This document shows, one piece after another, positions 1-5,232 of a stretch of 6,970 nucleotides of DNA; position 1 is the stretch's first letter, and the number at the start of each line of letters is the position of its first letter. The notes under the pieces are model-generated. The model searched no databases, had not been told where the DNA came from, and saw only the letters and a program-made list of their open reading frames with translations. Position numbers and translations under genes: made by a program. The DNA is from Actinomycetota bacterium (lineage in GTDB: Bacteria; Actinomycetota; Thermoleophilia; UBA2241), in NCBI GenBank assembly GCA_026392265.1, contig JAPLCL010000059.1:1-6970 (forward strand). The letters are read 5' to 3'.

Positions 1-218
1 CCGCCGTCGGCGAGCATCACGGCGAGGTCGCGGGCCACGCGGCCGGGCTCGTGACGCACGGCCCGGGAGTGCACGGAGAGGCCGCGGACGAGGCCGTCCA
101 TGAGGCCGATGGAGTCGGCCAGACCGGTGAGCAGGGCGCTGCCGGCGCGCGAGGTCAGGCCGGGCATGTCGCAGACGACTTCCATGTGCGAAAGAGACGG
201 TGTAGCGTTCACCTGCAC
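1..218 (-). mobile_element. IS1380-family-like transposase, N-terminal part (runs off the left edge)
   Basis: This is the first 72 codons of a transposase read leftward; the rest lies outside the window. The start is the GTG at 218-216, preceded by a perfect AGGAGG (complement of 225-230) six bases upstream. The visible protein begins MQVNATPSLSHMEVV, and its end (residues about 56-72) reads RHEPGRVARDLAVMLADG. That matches the conserved block I recall near the N-terminus of IS1380-type DDE transposases in high-GC Gram-positives (GRV-x-RDLAVMLADGGD). The catalytic DDE residues would be further left and cannot be seen, so it is unknown whether the element is intact. It diverges from pyrF, and its outer end must lie between 219 and about 360. 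Family assignment rests on motif memory, not a search. Confidence 0.72.
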
Positions 219-221
219 GGT

Positions 222-282
222 GATCCTCCTGAGCGGGGTTTGCGCGCCTAGACAACTCGCATTATCCCTGCTCGGGAGGATC
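222..282 (-). promoter_or_regulatory. Inverted repeat able to mask the transposase ribosome site
   Basis: The 13-base arms at 222-234 and 270-282 are complementary at 12 of 13 positions, separated by 35 bases. In leftward RNA the 3' arm contains the AGGAGG ribosome site of the transposase. A transcript started at the candidate promoter (about 254) lacks the 5' arm, leaving the site free. A transcript entering from outside the element would carry both arms and bury it. This is the logic known for IS10 and IS50, where read-through transcripts are not translated. The repeat is seen directly; the function is inferred. Confidence 0.45.
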
Positions 283-290
283 TTTATCAG
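261..290 (-). promoter_or_regulatory. Candidate promoter of the transposase
   Basis: Read on the minus strand, 266-261 is GATAAT (one change from TATAAT) and 290-285 is CTGATA (four of six matches to TTGACA), with an 18-base spacer. Transcription would start near 254, leaving a short leader before the GTG at 218. The -10 match is good; the -35 is moderate. If the element ends near 279, the -35 would be supplied by flanking DNA; if it ends further right, the promoter is wholly internal. Confidence 0.4.
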
Positions 291-375
291 CCTGATCGGC
301 GGCGCTGCCGGGGTGTTCGTGAAGGATCCGGTCTAGCTGCTGGACAGCGGTGGCCGAAAACGGGAGGAGAGGGAG

Positions 376-1140
376 TTGGCGGACCTAGATGGGGCGGAAC
401 AGAGGATCGTGGTCGCGTTGGATGTGCCGACTGCTGAAGAAGCGTGCGAGATCGCCTCGGACCTGCGTTCTCACGTGGGCGTTCTCAAGATCGGTCTCGA
501 GCTTCTGATGTCCGCTGGCGTGGAGGTCGTTAGGCAGATGACCCCATTTGGACTGCCCATCTTCCTGGATGGCAAGTTCCACGACATACCCACGACCGTT
601 GCGCACGCGTCACGCGCTGTGACACGCCTGGGCGTCTCCATGTTCAGCGTCCACGCTCTCGGTGGAAGATCGATGATGAGAAGCGCGGCGGAGGCCGCAA
701 GAGACGAAGCTGCACGAGCGCGGGTTCACGCGCCATTGGTCTTGGCGGTGACGATATTGACGAGCGTCGACGAACGCACCATGAATCGTGATTTGCACAT
801 ATCTGGCGGCGTTGAAGAGGAAGTTGTCGCGCTGGCCGAACTGGCCGCATCCGCCGGGCTGGACGGTGTCGTTGCCTCGCCGAGAGAGGTCAGGGCTATT
901 CGCCGCGTTCTTCCACCCACAATGGTCGTAGTCACTCCCGGGGTGCGGCCGGCCTGGGCCGACGCTGATGATCAGAAGCGAACCATGACGCCGGGCGACG
1001 CAATCGCGGCCGGTGCCTCGTATGTGGTCATCGGCCGCCCGATCACTCAACCACCGGCGGAGATCGGGACGTCGACAGACGCAGCCCGCTCTGTCGCCGA
1101 GGAGATTAGCCGTTCACTGGAGGTGAACTCCCCAACATGA
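376..1140 (+). CDS. pyrF: Orotidine 5'-phosphate decarboxylase
   Basis: A cytosolic enzyme that decarboxylates OMP to UMP, the last step of de novo synthesis. At 254 aa it is a normal-length (beta/alpha)8 barrel. Visible landmarks are ALDVP with Asp15, VLKIGLEL with substrate-binding Lys38, and the catalytic signature FLDGKFHDIPTTV, with Asp65, Lys67 and Asp70 forming the D-x-K-x-x-D charge network. The phosphate-binding end has TPGVRP (187-192) and IGRPIT (219-224, Arg221). The family usually reads DLKFHDIPNT; the Gly after Asp65 is a mild variant outside the catalytic positions. TTG is chosen as the start because GGAGG (363-367) lies eight bases upstream and no in-frame ATG precedes the conserved VALDVP. 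The gene overlaps pyrE by four bases (ATGA). It lies upstream of the PyrR leader and so is probably not under that switch. Confidence 0.95.
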   Translation: MADLDGAEQRIVVALDVPTAEEACEIASDLRSHVGVLKIGLELLMSAGVEVVRQMTPFGLPIFLDGKFHDIPTTVAHASRAVTRLGVSMFSVHALGGRSMMRSAAEAARDEAARARVHAPLVLAVTILTSVDERTMNRDLHISGGVEEEVVALAELAASAGLDGVVASPREVRAIRRVLPPTMVVVTPGVRPAWADADDQKRTMTPGDAIAAGASYVVIGRPITQPPAEIGTSTDAARSVAEEISRSLEVNSPT

Positions 1141-1754
1141 AACCGACCTACCAAGCCTTGGCTTCGAGTCTTTTCGAGATTGGGGCCGTCAAGTTCGGCG
1201 AGTTCCGGCTCAAGCTTCACGAATCCCAGCCTCAGGCACCACTCTCACCAATCTACGTTGACTTGCGGCTTATGCGCTCGTTTCCCGATGTTCTTGATGC
1301 CGCAAGCGAGGTCTACGGGGACTTGATGCAGGAGGTCAAGTTCGACTTGTTGGTGGATGTCCCGACCGCAGCAACCCCCGTGGTTGCCGTTCTCAGCCAC
1401 AAGACGCGTGCCCCAATGATATCTCCTCGCATCGGAGGCAAGACCCATGGGACGATGGGGGATATCGACGGCGTATTCAACAAAGGCCAGCGCGTCGTCC
1501 TCATCGATGATCTGATCACCCATGCAGACAGCAAGCTGCAGGCGATTTCGACATTGGAGCACAACGGGCTCACGGTGGCGGGCGTCGTAGTCCTCGTAGA
1601 TCGAGAGCAGGGTGGTTCCGAGGAACTTCGCCGTCGCGGCTATCAATGCCTAGCCGCGTTTACCATCGGCGAGCTTCTTGACCACTACCTTGAGACCGGG
1701 GGCATCACGCAAGAGCAGCACACCCGGACAATGAACTACCTACGGGGGTCGTAG
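1137..1754 (+). CDS. pyrE: Orotate phosphoribosyltransferase
   Basis: Transfers ribose 5-phosphate from PRPP to orotate, giving OMP, the substrate of PyrF encoded just before it. The start ATG (1137) overlaps the pyrF stop, with GGAGGTGA at 1119-1126 ten bases upstream, so the pair is translationally coupled. At 205 aa it has normal length. Landmarks are SPIYVDLR (37-44), the PRPP/pyrophosphate loop motif KTHGT (102-106), the PRPP-binding strand VVLIDDLITHADSK (120-133) and DREQGG (155-160), the last also typical of the OPRT half of eukaryotic UMP synthase. The PRPP strand is unusual: after DDLIT the common T-G-x-S is replaced by H-A-D-S. All other core residues look intact, so it is probably active. 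The gene order pyrF-pyrE mirrors the two activities fused in UMP synthases. Confidence 0.93.
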   Translation: MKPTYQALASSLFEIGAVKFGEFRLKLHESQPQAPLSPIYVDLRLMRSFPDVLDAASEVYGDLMQEVKFDLLVDVPTAATPVVAVLSHKTRAPMISPRIGGKTHGTMGDIDGVFNKGQRVVLIDDLITHADSKLQAISTLEHNGLTVAGVVVLVDREQGGSEELRRRGYQCLAAFTIGELLDHYLETGGITQEQHTRTMNYLRGS

Positions 1755-1780
1755 AGGCTGACGCCCCTCTCGCGACCCCT
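1744..1780 (+). terminator. Strong hairpin across the pyrE stop codon, possible transcript end
   Basis: GGGGTCG (1745-1751) pairs with CGACCCC (1773-1779), and AGAGG (1753-1757) with CCTCT (1766-1770). The two helices are separated by a small internal loop and closed by an eight-base loop, giving 12 Watson-Crick pairs plus a possible G-T pair at the base. No T-run follows, so it is not a canonical intrinsic terminator. It may protect or help define the 3' end of the pyrF-pyrE message before the next promoter. Confidence 0.4.
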
Positions 1781-1858
1781 GCGCACGTCACAACGATGCG
1801 CCTCGGTGACAGCCTCGCAGCAGGGCCATCCAGACCAGCTCGGTCTTCCCCAGTGCCC

Positions 1859-1887
1859 TTGCCGCCTCTTCACGTAGCTGCTACACT
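1859..1887 (+). promoter_or_regulatory. Promoter of the pyrR-pyrB-pyrC-carA-carB unit
   Basis: The -35 TTGCCG (1859-1864) and -10 TACACT (1882-1887) are 17 bases apart, the ideal sigma-70-type spacing. The predicted start is A1894, one base before the first paired base of the PyrR hairpin, so the leader RNA would begin directly with the regulatory structure. This position fits the function well. Confidence 0.7.
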
Positions 1888-1894
1888 ACGCCGA

Positions 1895-1924
1895 CCTTTA
1901 ACCACGTCCGGAGAGACGGAAAGG
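1895..1924 (+). promoter_or_regulatory. PyrR-binding RNA hairpin
   Basis: The lower stem CCTTT (1895-1899) pairs with AAAGG (1920-1924). The internal loop is AACCA opposite G1919. The upper stem CGTC (1905-1908) pairs with GACG (1915-1918), closed by the hexaloop CGGAGA (1909-1914). The loop fits the CNGNGA consensus of Bacillus PyrR-binding loops, and the flanking CCTTTAA...AAAGG context is also typical. It lies immediately downstream of the promoter and upstream of pyrR itself. UMP/UTP-loaded PyrR is expected to bind and stabilise it. Confidence 0.85.
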
Positions 1925-1930
1925 GGGGGT

Positions 1931-1970
1931 GCGCTGCCGTACGCTACCGAGGCCACGGCGGCGCTTTTCT
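1931..1970 (+). terminator. Intrinsic terminator of the pyr attenuator
   Basis: GCGCTGCCGT (1931-1940) pairs over all ten bases (one G-U) with ACGGCGGCGC (1955-1964). The loop is 14 bases and TTTTCT (1965-1970) follows directly. It begins six bases after the PyrR-binding hairpin and ends at the pyrR start codon. The arrangement of promoter, PyrR hairpin, terminator and gene is that of a PyrR transcription attenuator, in contrast to mycobacteria, where PyrR is reported to repress translation. The U-tract is short, so termination may be partial, allowing basal pyrR synthesis. Confidence 0.75.
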
Positions 1971-2555
1971 ATGCTTGAACCCAGACCCGCCAATGAGGTC
2001 GTCATCATGACGGCCGAGCAGATATCGCGGACGATCACGCGACTCGCCCACGAGATCATCGAGAAGAACCCCGATGCTCACGATCTTGCCATCGTCGGCA
2101 TCCACACCCGCGGGGCGTTCCTCGGCGAGCGCCTGCACCAGCTGGTCTGCGCGGCCCGCGGCAGCATGTACACCTTGGGCAGTATCGACATCACGCTCTA
2201 TCGCGACGACGTCGGCCCGCGCAGCGCGACGGGAGTCGCGCCGATTGCGGTGGCTCCGGCGGTGAAGGGATCCGATCTCCCGTTCACCGTCGAGAATGCG
2301 ACGATCGTCCTGGTGGACGACGTGTTGTACACGGGGCGCACGATCCGAGCCGCCATCGACGCGATCTTCGACCTAGGGCGTCCGGCCGGAGTGCAGCTGG
2401 CGGTCCTGGTCGACCGCGGCCATCGCGTGCTCCCCATCCGCCCCGACTTCGTCGGCAAGAACGTGCCCACGGCGCAGCGCGAGCGCATCAGCGTGCGCTT
2501 CCCAGAATCGGATGGCGTCGAGGAGGTCGTACTCGTTCGAGCGGAGGAAGAGTGA
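1971..2555 (+). CDS. pyrR: Bifunctional pyr operon RNA-binding regulator / uracil phosphoribosyltransferase PyrR
   Basis: Binds the leader hairpin at 1895-1924 when UMP or UTP is abundant and favours termination; the family also has weak uracil phosphoribosyltransferase activity. From ATG 1971 it is 194 aa. Landmarks are ISRTITRLAHEIIEKN (18-33), GIHTRGAFL (43-51), DITLYRDD (73-80), the PRPP motif IVLVDDVLYTGRT (112-124), QLAVLVDRGHR (142-152) and VGKNVPT (161-167), all closely matching Bacillus and mycobacterial PyrR. Start choice: family members have several residues before the segment aligned with VIMTAEQ, which favours 1971. ATG 2007 has a better ribosome site (GAGGT at 1995-1999) and would give a 182-aa protein, near the 181 aa of B. 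subtilis. GTG 1929 lies inside the attenuator and is rejected. The product controls its own gene and everything downstream. Confidence 0.95.
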   Translation: MLEPRPANEVVIMTAEQISRTITRLAHEIIEKNPDAHDLAIVGIHTRGAFLGERLHQLVCAARGSMYTLGSIDITLYRDDVGPRSATGVAPIAVAPAVKGSDLPFTVENATIVLVDDVLYTGRTIRAAIDAIFDLGRPAGVQLAVLVDRGHRVLPIRPDFVGKNVPTAQRERISVRFPESDGVEEVVLVRAEEE

Positions 2556-2722
2556 TCATCCGAGGGAGGACTTCTCTCGGGGGATTCTCTCGCGTACATG
2601 CTCAGACTCGACTGGCCATCCTGGTGCCCCTCTCGTCGTTTCCGCGCAATGGTCCCGACGATTGTGAAGGCCACGGTGGCCGCTTTGCTCATGACGTCAT
2701 GACGAATTCGGGAGGCGCATAA
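2552..2722 (+). CDS. Small open frame filling the pyrR-pyrB gap, uncertain
   Basis: A 56-codon frame starts at GTG 2552, overlapping the pyrR stop as GTGA, with GGAGG (2543-2547) four bases upstream. It ends at TAA 2720-2722, directly abutting the pyrB ATG. The predicted peptide begins MIIRGRTSLGGFSRV and shows no domain I recognise, no signal peptide and no clear membrane segment. The exact fit between two real genes suggests translational coupling or a leader peptide. However, its codon use is not clearly coding, and the same region may be leftover DNA of an older pyrB. It could equally be chance. Confidence 0.25.
   Translation: MIIRGRTSLGGFSRVHAQTRLAILVPLSSFPRNGPDDCEGHGGRFAHDVMTNSGGA
2560..2580 (+). 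promoter_or_regulatory. Hairpin enclosing an orphan ribosome-site-like sequence
   Basis: CCGAGGGAG (2560-2568) pairs with TTCTCTCGG (2572-2580) over nine bases including two G-U pairs, with a three-base loop. The 5' arm and loop contain GGGAGGA, a strong ribosome-site sequence with no ATG, GTG or TTG at a workable distance downstream. It could be a weak 3' structure of the pyrR message, or the leftover ribosome site of a replaced gene. No T-run follows. Confidence 0.3.
2689..2702 (+). repeat. 14-bp perfect palindrome upstream of pyrB
   Basis: TCATGACGTCATGA is its own reverse complement. It ends eight bases before the pyrB ribosome site (GGGAGG, 2710-2715). Its size and position would suit an operator for a dimeric DNA-binding protein. 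No convincing promoter was found beside it, so the role is open. Confidence 0.4.
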
Positions 2723-3703
2723 ATGGCGACCGCGTCGAAGAATCCGCACCTTCCTTTCGGCGACCAACAAACCGCGCCATGGTATGGCAAGGACATCCTG
2801 TCGGTGAAGCAGTTCAGCAGAATGGACCTCGATCACATTTTCGAAGTGGCTCACGAGATGCGCGCGATGGTCGAGAGGGTCGGCGCCTTTGACCTCCTGA
2901 AAGGCAAGATCCTCGCCAACCTCTTCTATGAGCCCTCGACACGCACGTCGTCGTCGTTCATGGCTGCGATGCAGAGGCTCGGCGGAGCAGTCATCCCCAT
3001 CAGCGAGGTCAGGTACTCGTCCGTCGCCAAGGGCGAAAGTCTGCCCGATACAGTCCGTACACTGGCGTGCTATTCGGACGTGGTCGTCCTCCGACATCCC
3101 GAAGTCGGCTCTGCTGCGCTCGCAGCAAAGCACTGCGACAAGCCAGTGATCAACGCGGGCGACGGCGTAGGGGAGCATCCAACGCAGGCTCTGCTCGACA
3201 CCTTCACCATACATGAGGAGCTGGGTCGTCTCGACAGTCTCGTGGTCACTATGCTGGGCGATCTGAAGTACGGCCGCACGGTCCACTCGCTTGCGCGTCT
3301 GCTTGGTCAGTTCGACAACACTGACCTCCACTACGTATCACCGGAAAGCCTTCGCATGCCACGTGAGATCATTGACGAGATAGCCCACGGCGGCGCGGCG
3401 CAGACTGAGCACACCTCTCTTGATGACATCATCGCTGACACCGATGTCTTGTACGTGACGAGGGTGCAGAGGGAGCGATTCGAAGACGACTCCGCGTATG
3501 ACCGAGTCAAGGATGCCTTCGTCATCACGCCCGATGTGCTCGCTGCGGCCAAGGAGCACATGATCGTGATGCACCCGCTGCCACGCCTCACGGAGATCAG
3601 TCTTGAGTGCGACCAAGACCCTCGGGCAGCCTACTTCCGCCAGATGGAATACGGCATGTACGTTCGTATGGCTCTGCTGGCCCTCGTCCTCGGCAAGGCC
3701 TGA
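2723..3703 (+). CDS. pyrB: Aspartate carbamoyltransferase, catalytic chain
   Basis: Condenses carbamoyl phosphate with aspartate to give carbamoyl aspartate, the committed step. GGGAGG (2710-2715) lies seven bases before ATG 2723. At 326 aa it has family length. Landmarks are the carbamoyl-phosphate loop FYEPSTRTSSSF (68-79), the mobile 80s loop SSVAKGES (99-106, Lys103), RHPEVGS (124-130), HPTQALLD (152-159), GDLKYGRTVHS (179-189), TRVQRER (246-252), HPLPRLTEI (284-292) and YGMYVRMALL (310-319). HPLPRxxEI and GDLKYGRTVHS resemble the E. coli/eukaryote style of ATCase rather than the HPGPMNRG-type enzymes usual beside pyrR in actinobacteria. No regulatory-chain gene pyrI follows. The 167-base gap before it and the ATCase-like remnant after it suggest that this copy replaced an older gene. 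Confidence 0.95.
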   Translation: MATASKNPHLPFGDQQTAPWYGKDILSVKQFSRMDLDHIFEVAHEMRAMVERVGAFDLLKGKILANLFYEPSTRTSSSFMAAMQRLGGAVIPISEVRYSSVAKGESLPDTVRTLACYSDVVVLRHPEVGSAALAAKHCDKPVINAGDGVGEHPTQALLDTFTIHEELGRLDSLVVTMLGDLKYGRTVHSLARLLGQFDNTDLHYVSPESLRMPREIIDEIAHGGAAQTEHTSLDDIIADTDVLYVTRVQRERFEDDSAYDRVKDAFVITPDVLAAAKEHMIVMHPLPRLTEISLECDQDPRAAYFRQMEYGMYVRMALLALVLGKA

Positions 3704-3754
3704 CCAGTCCTCAACGACGGTGATCCCGCTGGCAGCCGCGGGAACCCAGCAGCG

Positions 3755-3916
3755 ATGAACATGGGGATGTCCAATGGTACTGGGTGTGGCATGGCTGGTG
3801 ACGCCGAATATCTGATCGCGCACCAGATCTTCAGTGGTCCGGCCTTGCGCATGGCAATCCTGTATCAGACCATCGTCTGGTACAGCGAGGGTCTCGCGAG
3901 CCGGCCGGTGCTCTGA
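3755..3916 (+). pseudogene. Vestigial C-terminus of a second aspartate carbamoyltransferase
   Basis: A 53-codon frame begins at ATG 3755 and ends with TGA 3914-3916, overlapping the pyrC ATG by one base (TGATG). Residues about 15-40 (GDAEYLIAHQIFSGPALRMA and on) align without gaps to the C-terminus of the neighbouring PyrB (QDPRAAYFRQMEYGMYVRMA), sharing the Q-x3-G-x3-RMA-x-L pattern. They also match the RMA-V-L tail of HPGPMNRG-type ATCases. Just upstream in the same frame, NPAAMNMGM resembles a decayed HPGPMNRGMEI motif, with His, Pro and Arg lost. The frame is open back to the pyrB stop. It cannot be an enzyme by itself. Its persistence may reflect coupling to pyrC translation, because no good ribosome site for pyrC is seen otherwise. 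A small regulatory protein, as reported between pyrB and pyrC in Thermus, is an alternative. Confidence 0.55.
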
Positions 3917-5232
3917 TGCAGCGCACCTGGTGCAAGCGGCTGCCCGCAGCCGACCTGCTCGTCTGCAGCGGCCGTGTCGTCGACCCCGAGAGCGGCCTGG
4001 ACGCCATACTGGATGTACGAGTGAGTGGGGGCAAGGTCGCGGAGGTGGGTGCGGGGCTCGCACGCGGCAAGAGCACGCGCGTGGTGGACGCCGACGGCAT
4101 GCTGGTCTTGCCGGGTTTCGTCGACCTGCACTCTCACTTCCGCACGCCTGGACGTGAGGACGAGGAGGATCTTGCCAGCGCTTCGACTGCTGCGGCGGCA
4201 GGCGGCTACATCGCCGCGTTCGGCATGGCGAACACCGCGCCTGTCACCGACTCGGTTCCACTCCTGCGCGGACTTGTCGAGCAAGCACGCAAGGACGCTG
4301 TGATCCCCATCGGCTTCTTTGCGGCCGTCACGTGCGGACTGGCTGGCGAACAGCTCACCGGAATGGGCGAGCTCGGTGAGGCTGGCGCGATCGGATTCAG
4401 CGATGACGGGCGCCCGCTGCCGACCGCCGCTCTGACGCGCCGCGCTCTTCACTACGCCAAGGTGAGCGGAAGGTTCGTGGCAATCCACGCCCAAGATGAC
4501 TCCCTCTTCGAGGGCGGCCAGATGCATGAGGGTCCGACATCTGCGCAGCTCGGGCTGACCGGTATCCCCTCGCTCTGTGAGAGCCTGGACGTCTCCCGCA
4601 CCCTGGATATCGCAGCGTGCGAAGACGCTCGCGTGCACGTCTGCCACATCAGTACCGCCGCCTCGCTTGAGGCTCTTGCGCGAGCTAAGGCGGCCGGCGT
4701 TCGGGTCACGGCCGAGGCCACGCCTCACCACCTCACGCTCAACGACGAGGCGGTCGCCTCCCTGGACCCCAACCTCAAGATGAATCCGCCGTTGCGCGCC
4801 GAGAGCGACCGCGCGGCCCTGGTCGAAGCACTCAAGTCCGGACTCGTGGACTGCGTTGCCACCGACCACGCGCCGCACGGCTCCGAGGAGAAGGCTGTAC
4901 CCTTCGAGACGGCGCCGTTCGGGTGCATCGGCTTGGAGACGGCCTTCTGCGTGCTGTACGGCGAGCTCGTTTTGGGCAAGGCGATCGACCTCGGGACCCT
5001 CGTCACCCGCATGAGCACGGCACCGGCACGCATCGCCGGCCTGCCGGCGCCCAGCATCAGTCCCGGCGCCACCGCCAACCTCTGCGTCGTCGATCCAAGG
5101 GCGAAGTGGAGGGTCAACGCCGGCAGCTTGCAGTCGCGCTCGTTCAACTCCCCCTGGCTGGGCCACGAGCTCACGGCCAGGGTCAAGCTCACGCTGGCTG
5201 CCGGCCGCGTGGCCTGGGAGGACCTTGCCTAG
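3916..5232 (+). CDS. pyrC: Dihydroorotase, class I
   Basis: A zinc amidohydrolase that cyclises carbamoyl aspartate to dihydroorotate. At 438 aa it has normal length for class I. Metal and active-site residues are visible: DLHSHFRTPG with His72 and His74, FSDDGRP with Asp163, IHAQDD with His191, VCHISTA with His244, ATPHHLTL (268-275) and ATDHAPHG with Asp317. MHEGPTSAQLGLTGIP (203-218) and FETAPFGCIGLETAF (330-344) are standard. Two variants stand out: HSHFRTPG (the family commonly has REPG) and HAQD in place of HCED. All metal ligands remain, so activity is likely. ATG 3916 gives about ten extra N-terminal residues before DLLVCSGRVVDP. No better start was seen, and TGATG coupling to the small upstream frame supports it. 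Confidence 0.94.
   Translation: MQRTWCKRLPAADLLVCSGRVVDPESGLDAILDVRVSGGKVAEVGAGLARGKSTRVVDADGMLVLPGFVDLHSHFRTPGREDEEDLASASTAAAAGGYIAAFGMANTAPVTDSVPLLRGLVEQARKDAVIPIGFFAAVTCGLAGEQLTGMGELGEAGAIGFSDDGRPLPTAALTRRALHYAKVSGRFVAIHAQDDSLFEGGQMHEGPTSAQLGLTGIPSLCESLDVSRTLDIAACEDARVHVCHISTAASLEALARAKAAGVRVTAEATPHHLTLNDEAVASLDPNLKMNPPLRAESDRAALVEALKSGLVDCVATDHAPHGSEEKAVPFETAPFGCIGLETAFCVLYGELVLGKAIDLGTLVTRMSTAPARIAGLPAPSISPGATANLCVVDPRAKWRVNAGSLQSRSFNSPWLGHELTARVKLTLAAGRVAWEDLA

Noticed and set aside
51..336. Two short rightward frames over 51-251 and 100-336
   Set aside because: They run antisense to the transposase and across the element's end, with no ribosome site or recognisable protein.
1755..1858. 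RNA gene or extra small gene between pyrE and the pyrR promoter
   Set aside because: No tRNA-like fold, no open frame with ribosome site; only the hairpin at the pyrE stop stands out.
1929..1970. GTG 1929 as the pyrR start
   Set aside because: It would place coding sequence inside the attenuator, with no spacing from the G-run and an arginine-rich extension not found in PyrR.
2560..2580. A second PyrR-binding hairpin before pyrB
   Set aside because: The loop is only three bases and lacks the CNGNGA hexaloop and the CCTTTAA/AAAGG lower stem; no terminator follows.
2671..2690. GGCCACGGTGGCC hairpin with following T-containing stretch as a terminator
   Set aside because: The stem is only five to six pairs and what follows (GCTTTGCTC) is not a T-run.
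2198..3331. Leftward open frame (about 377 codons) opposite pyrR and pyrB
   Set aside because: It spans two real genes and their gap on the opposite strand, with no family motif.
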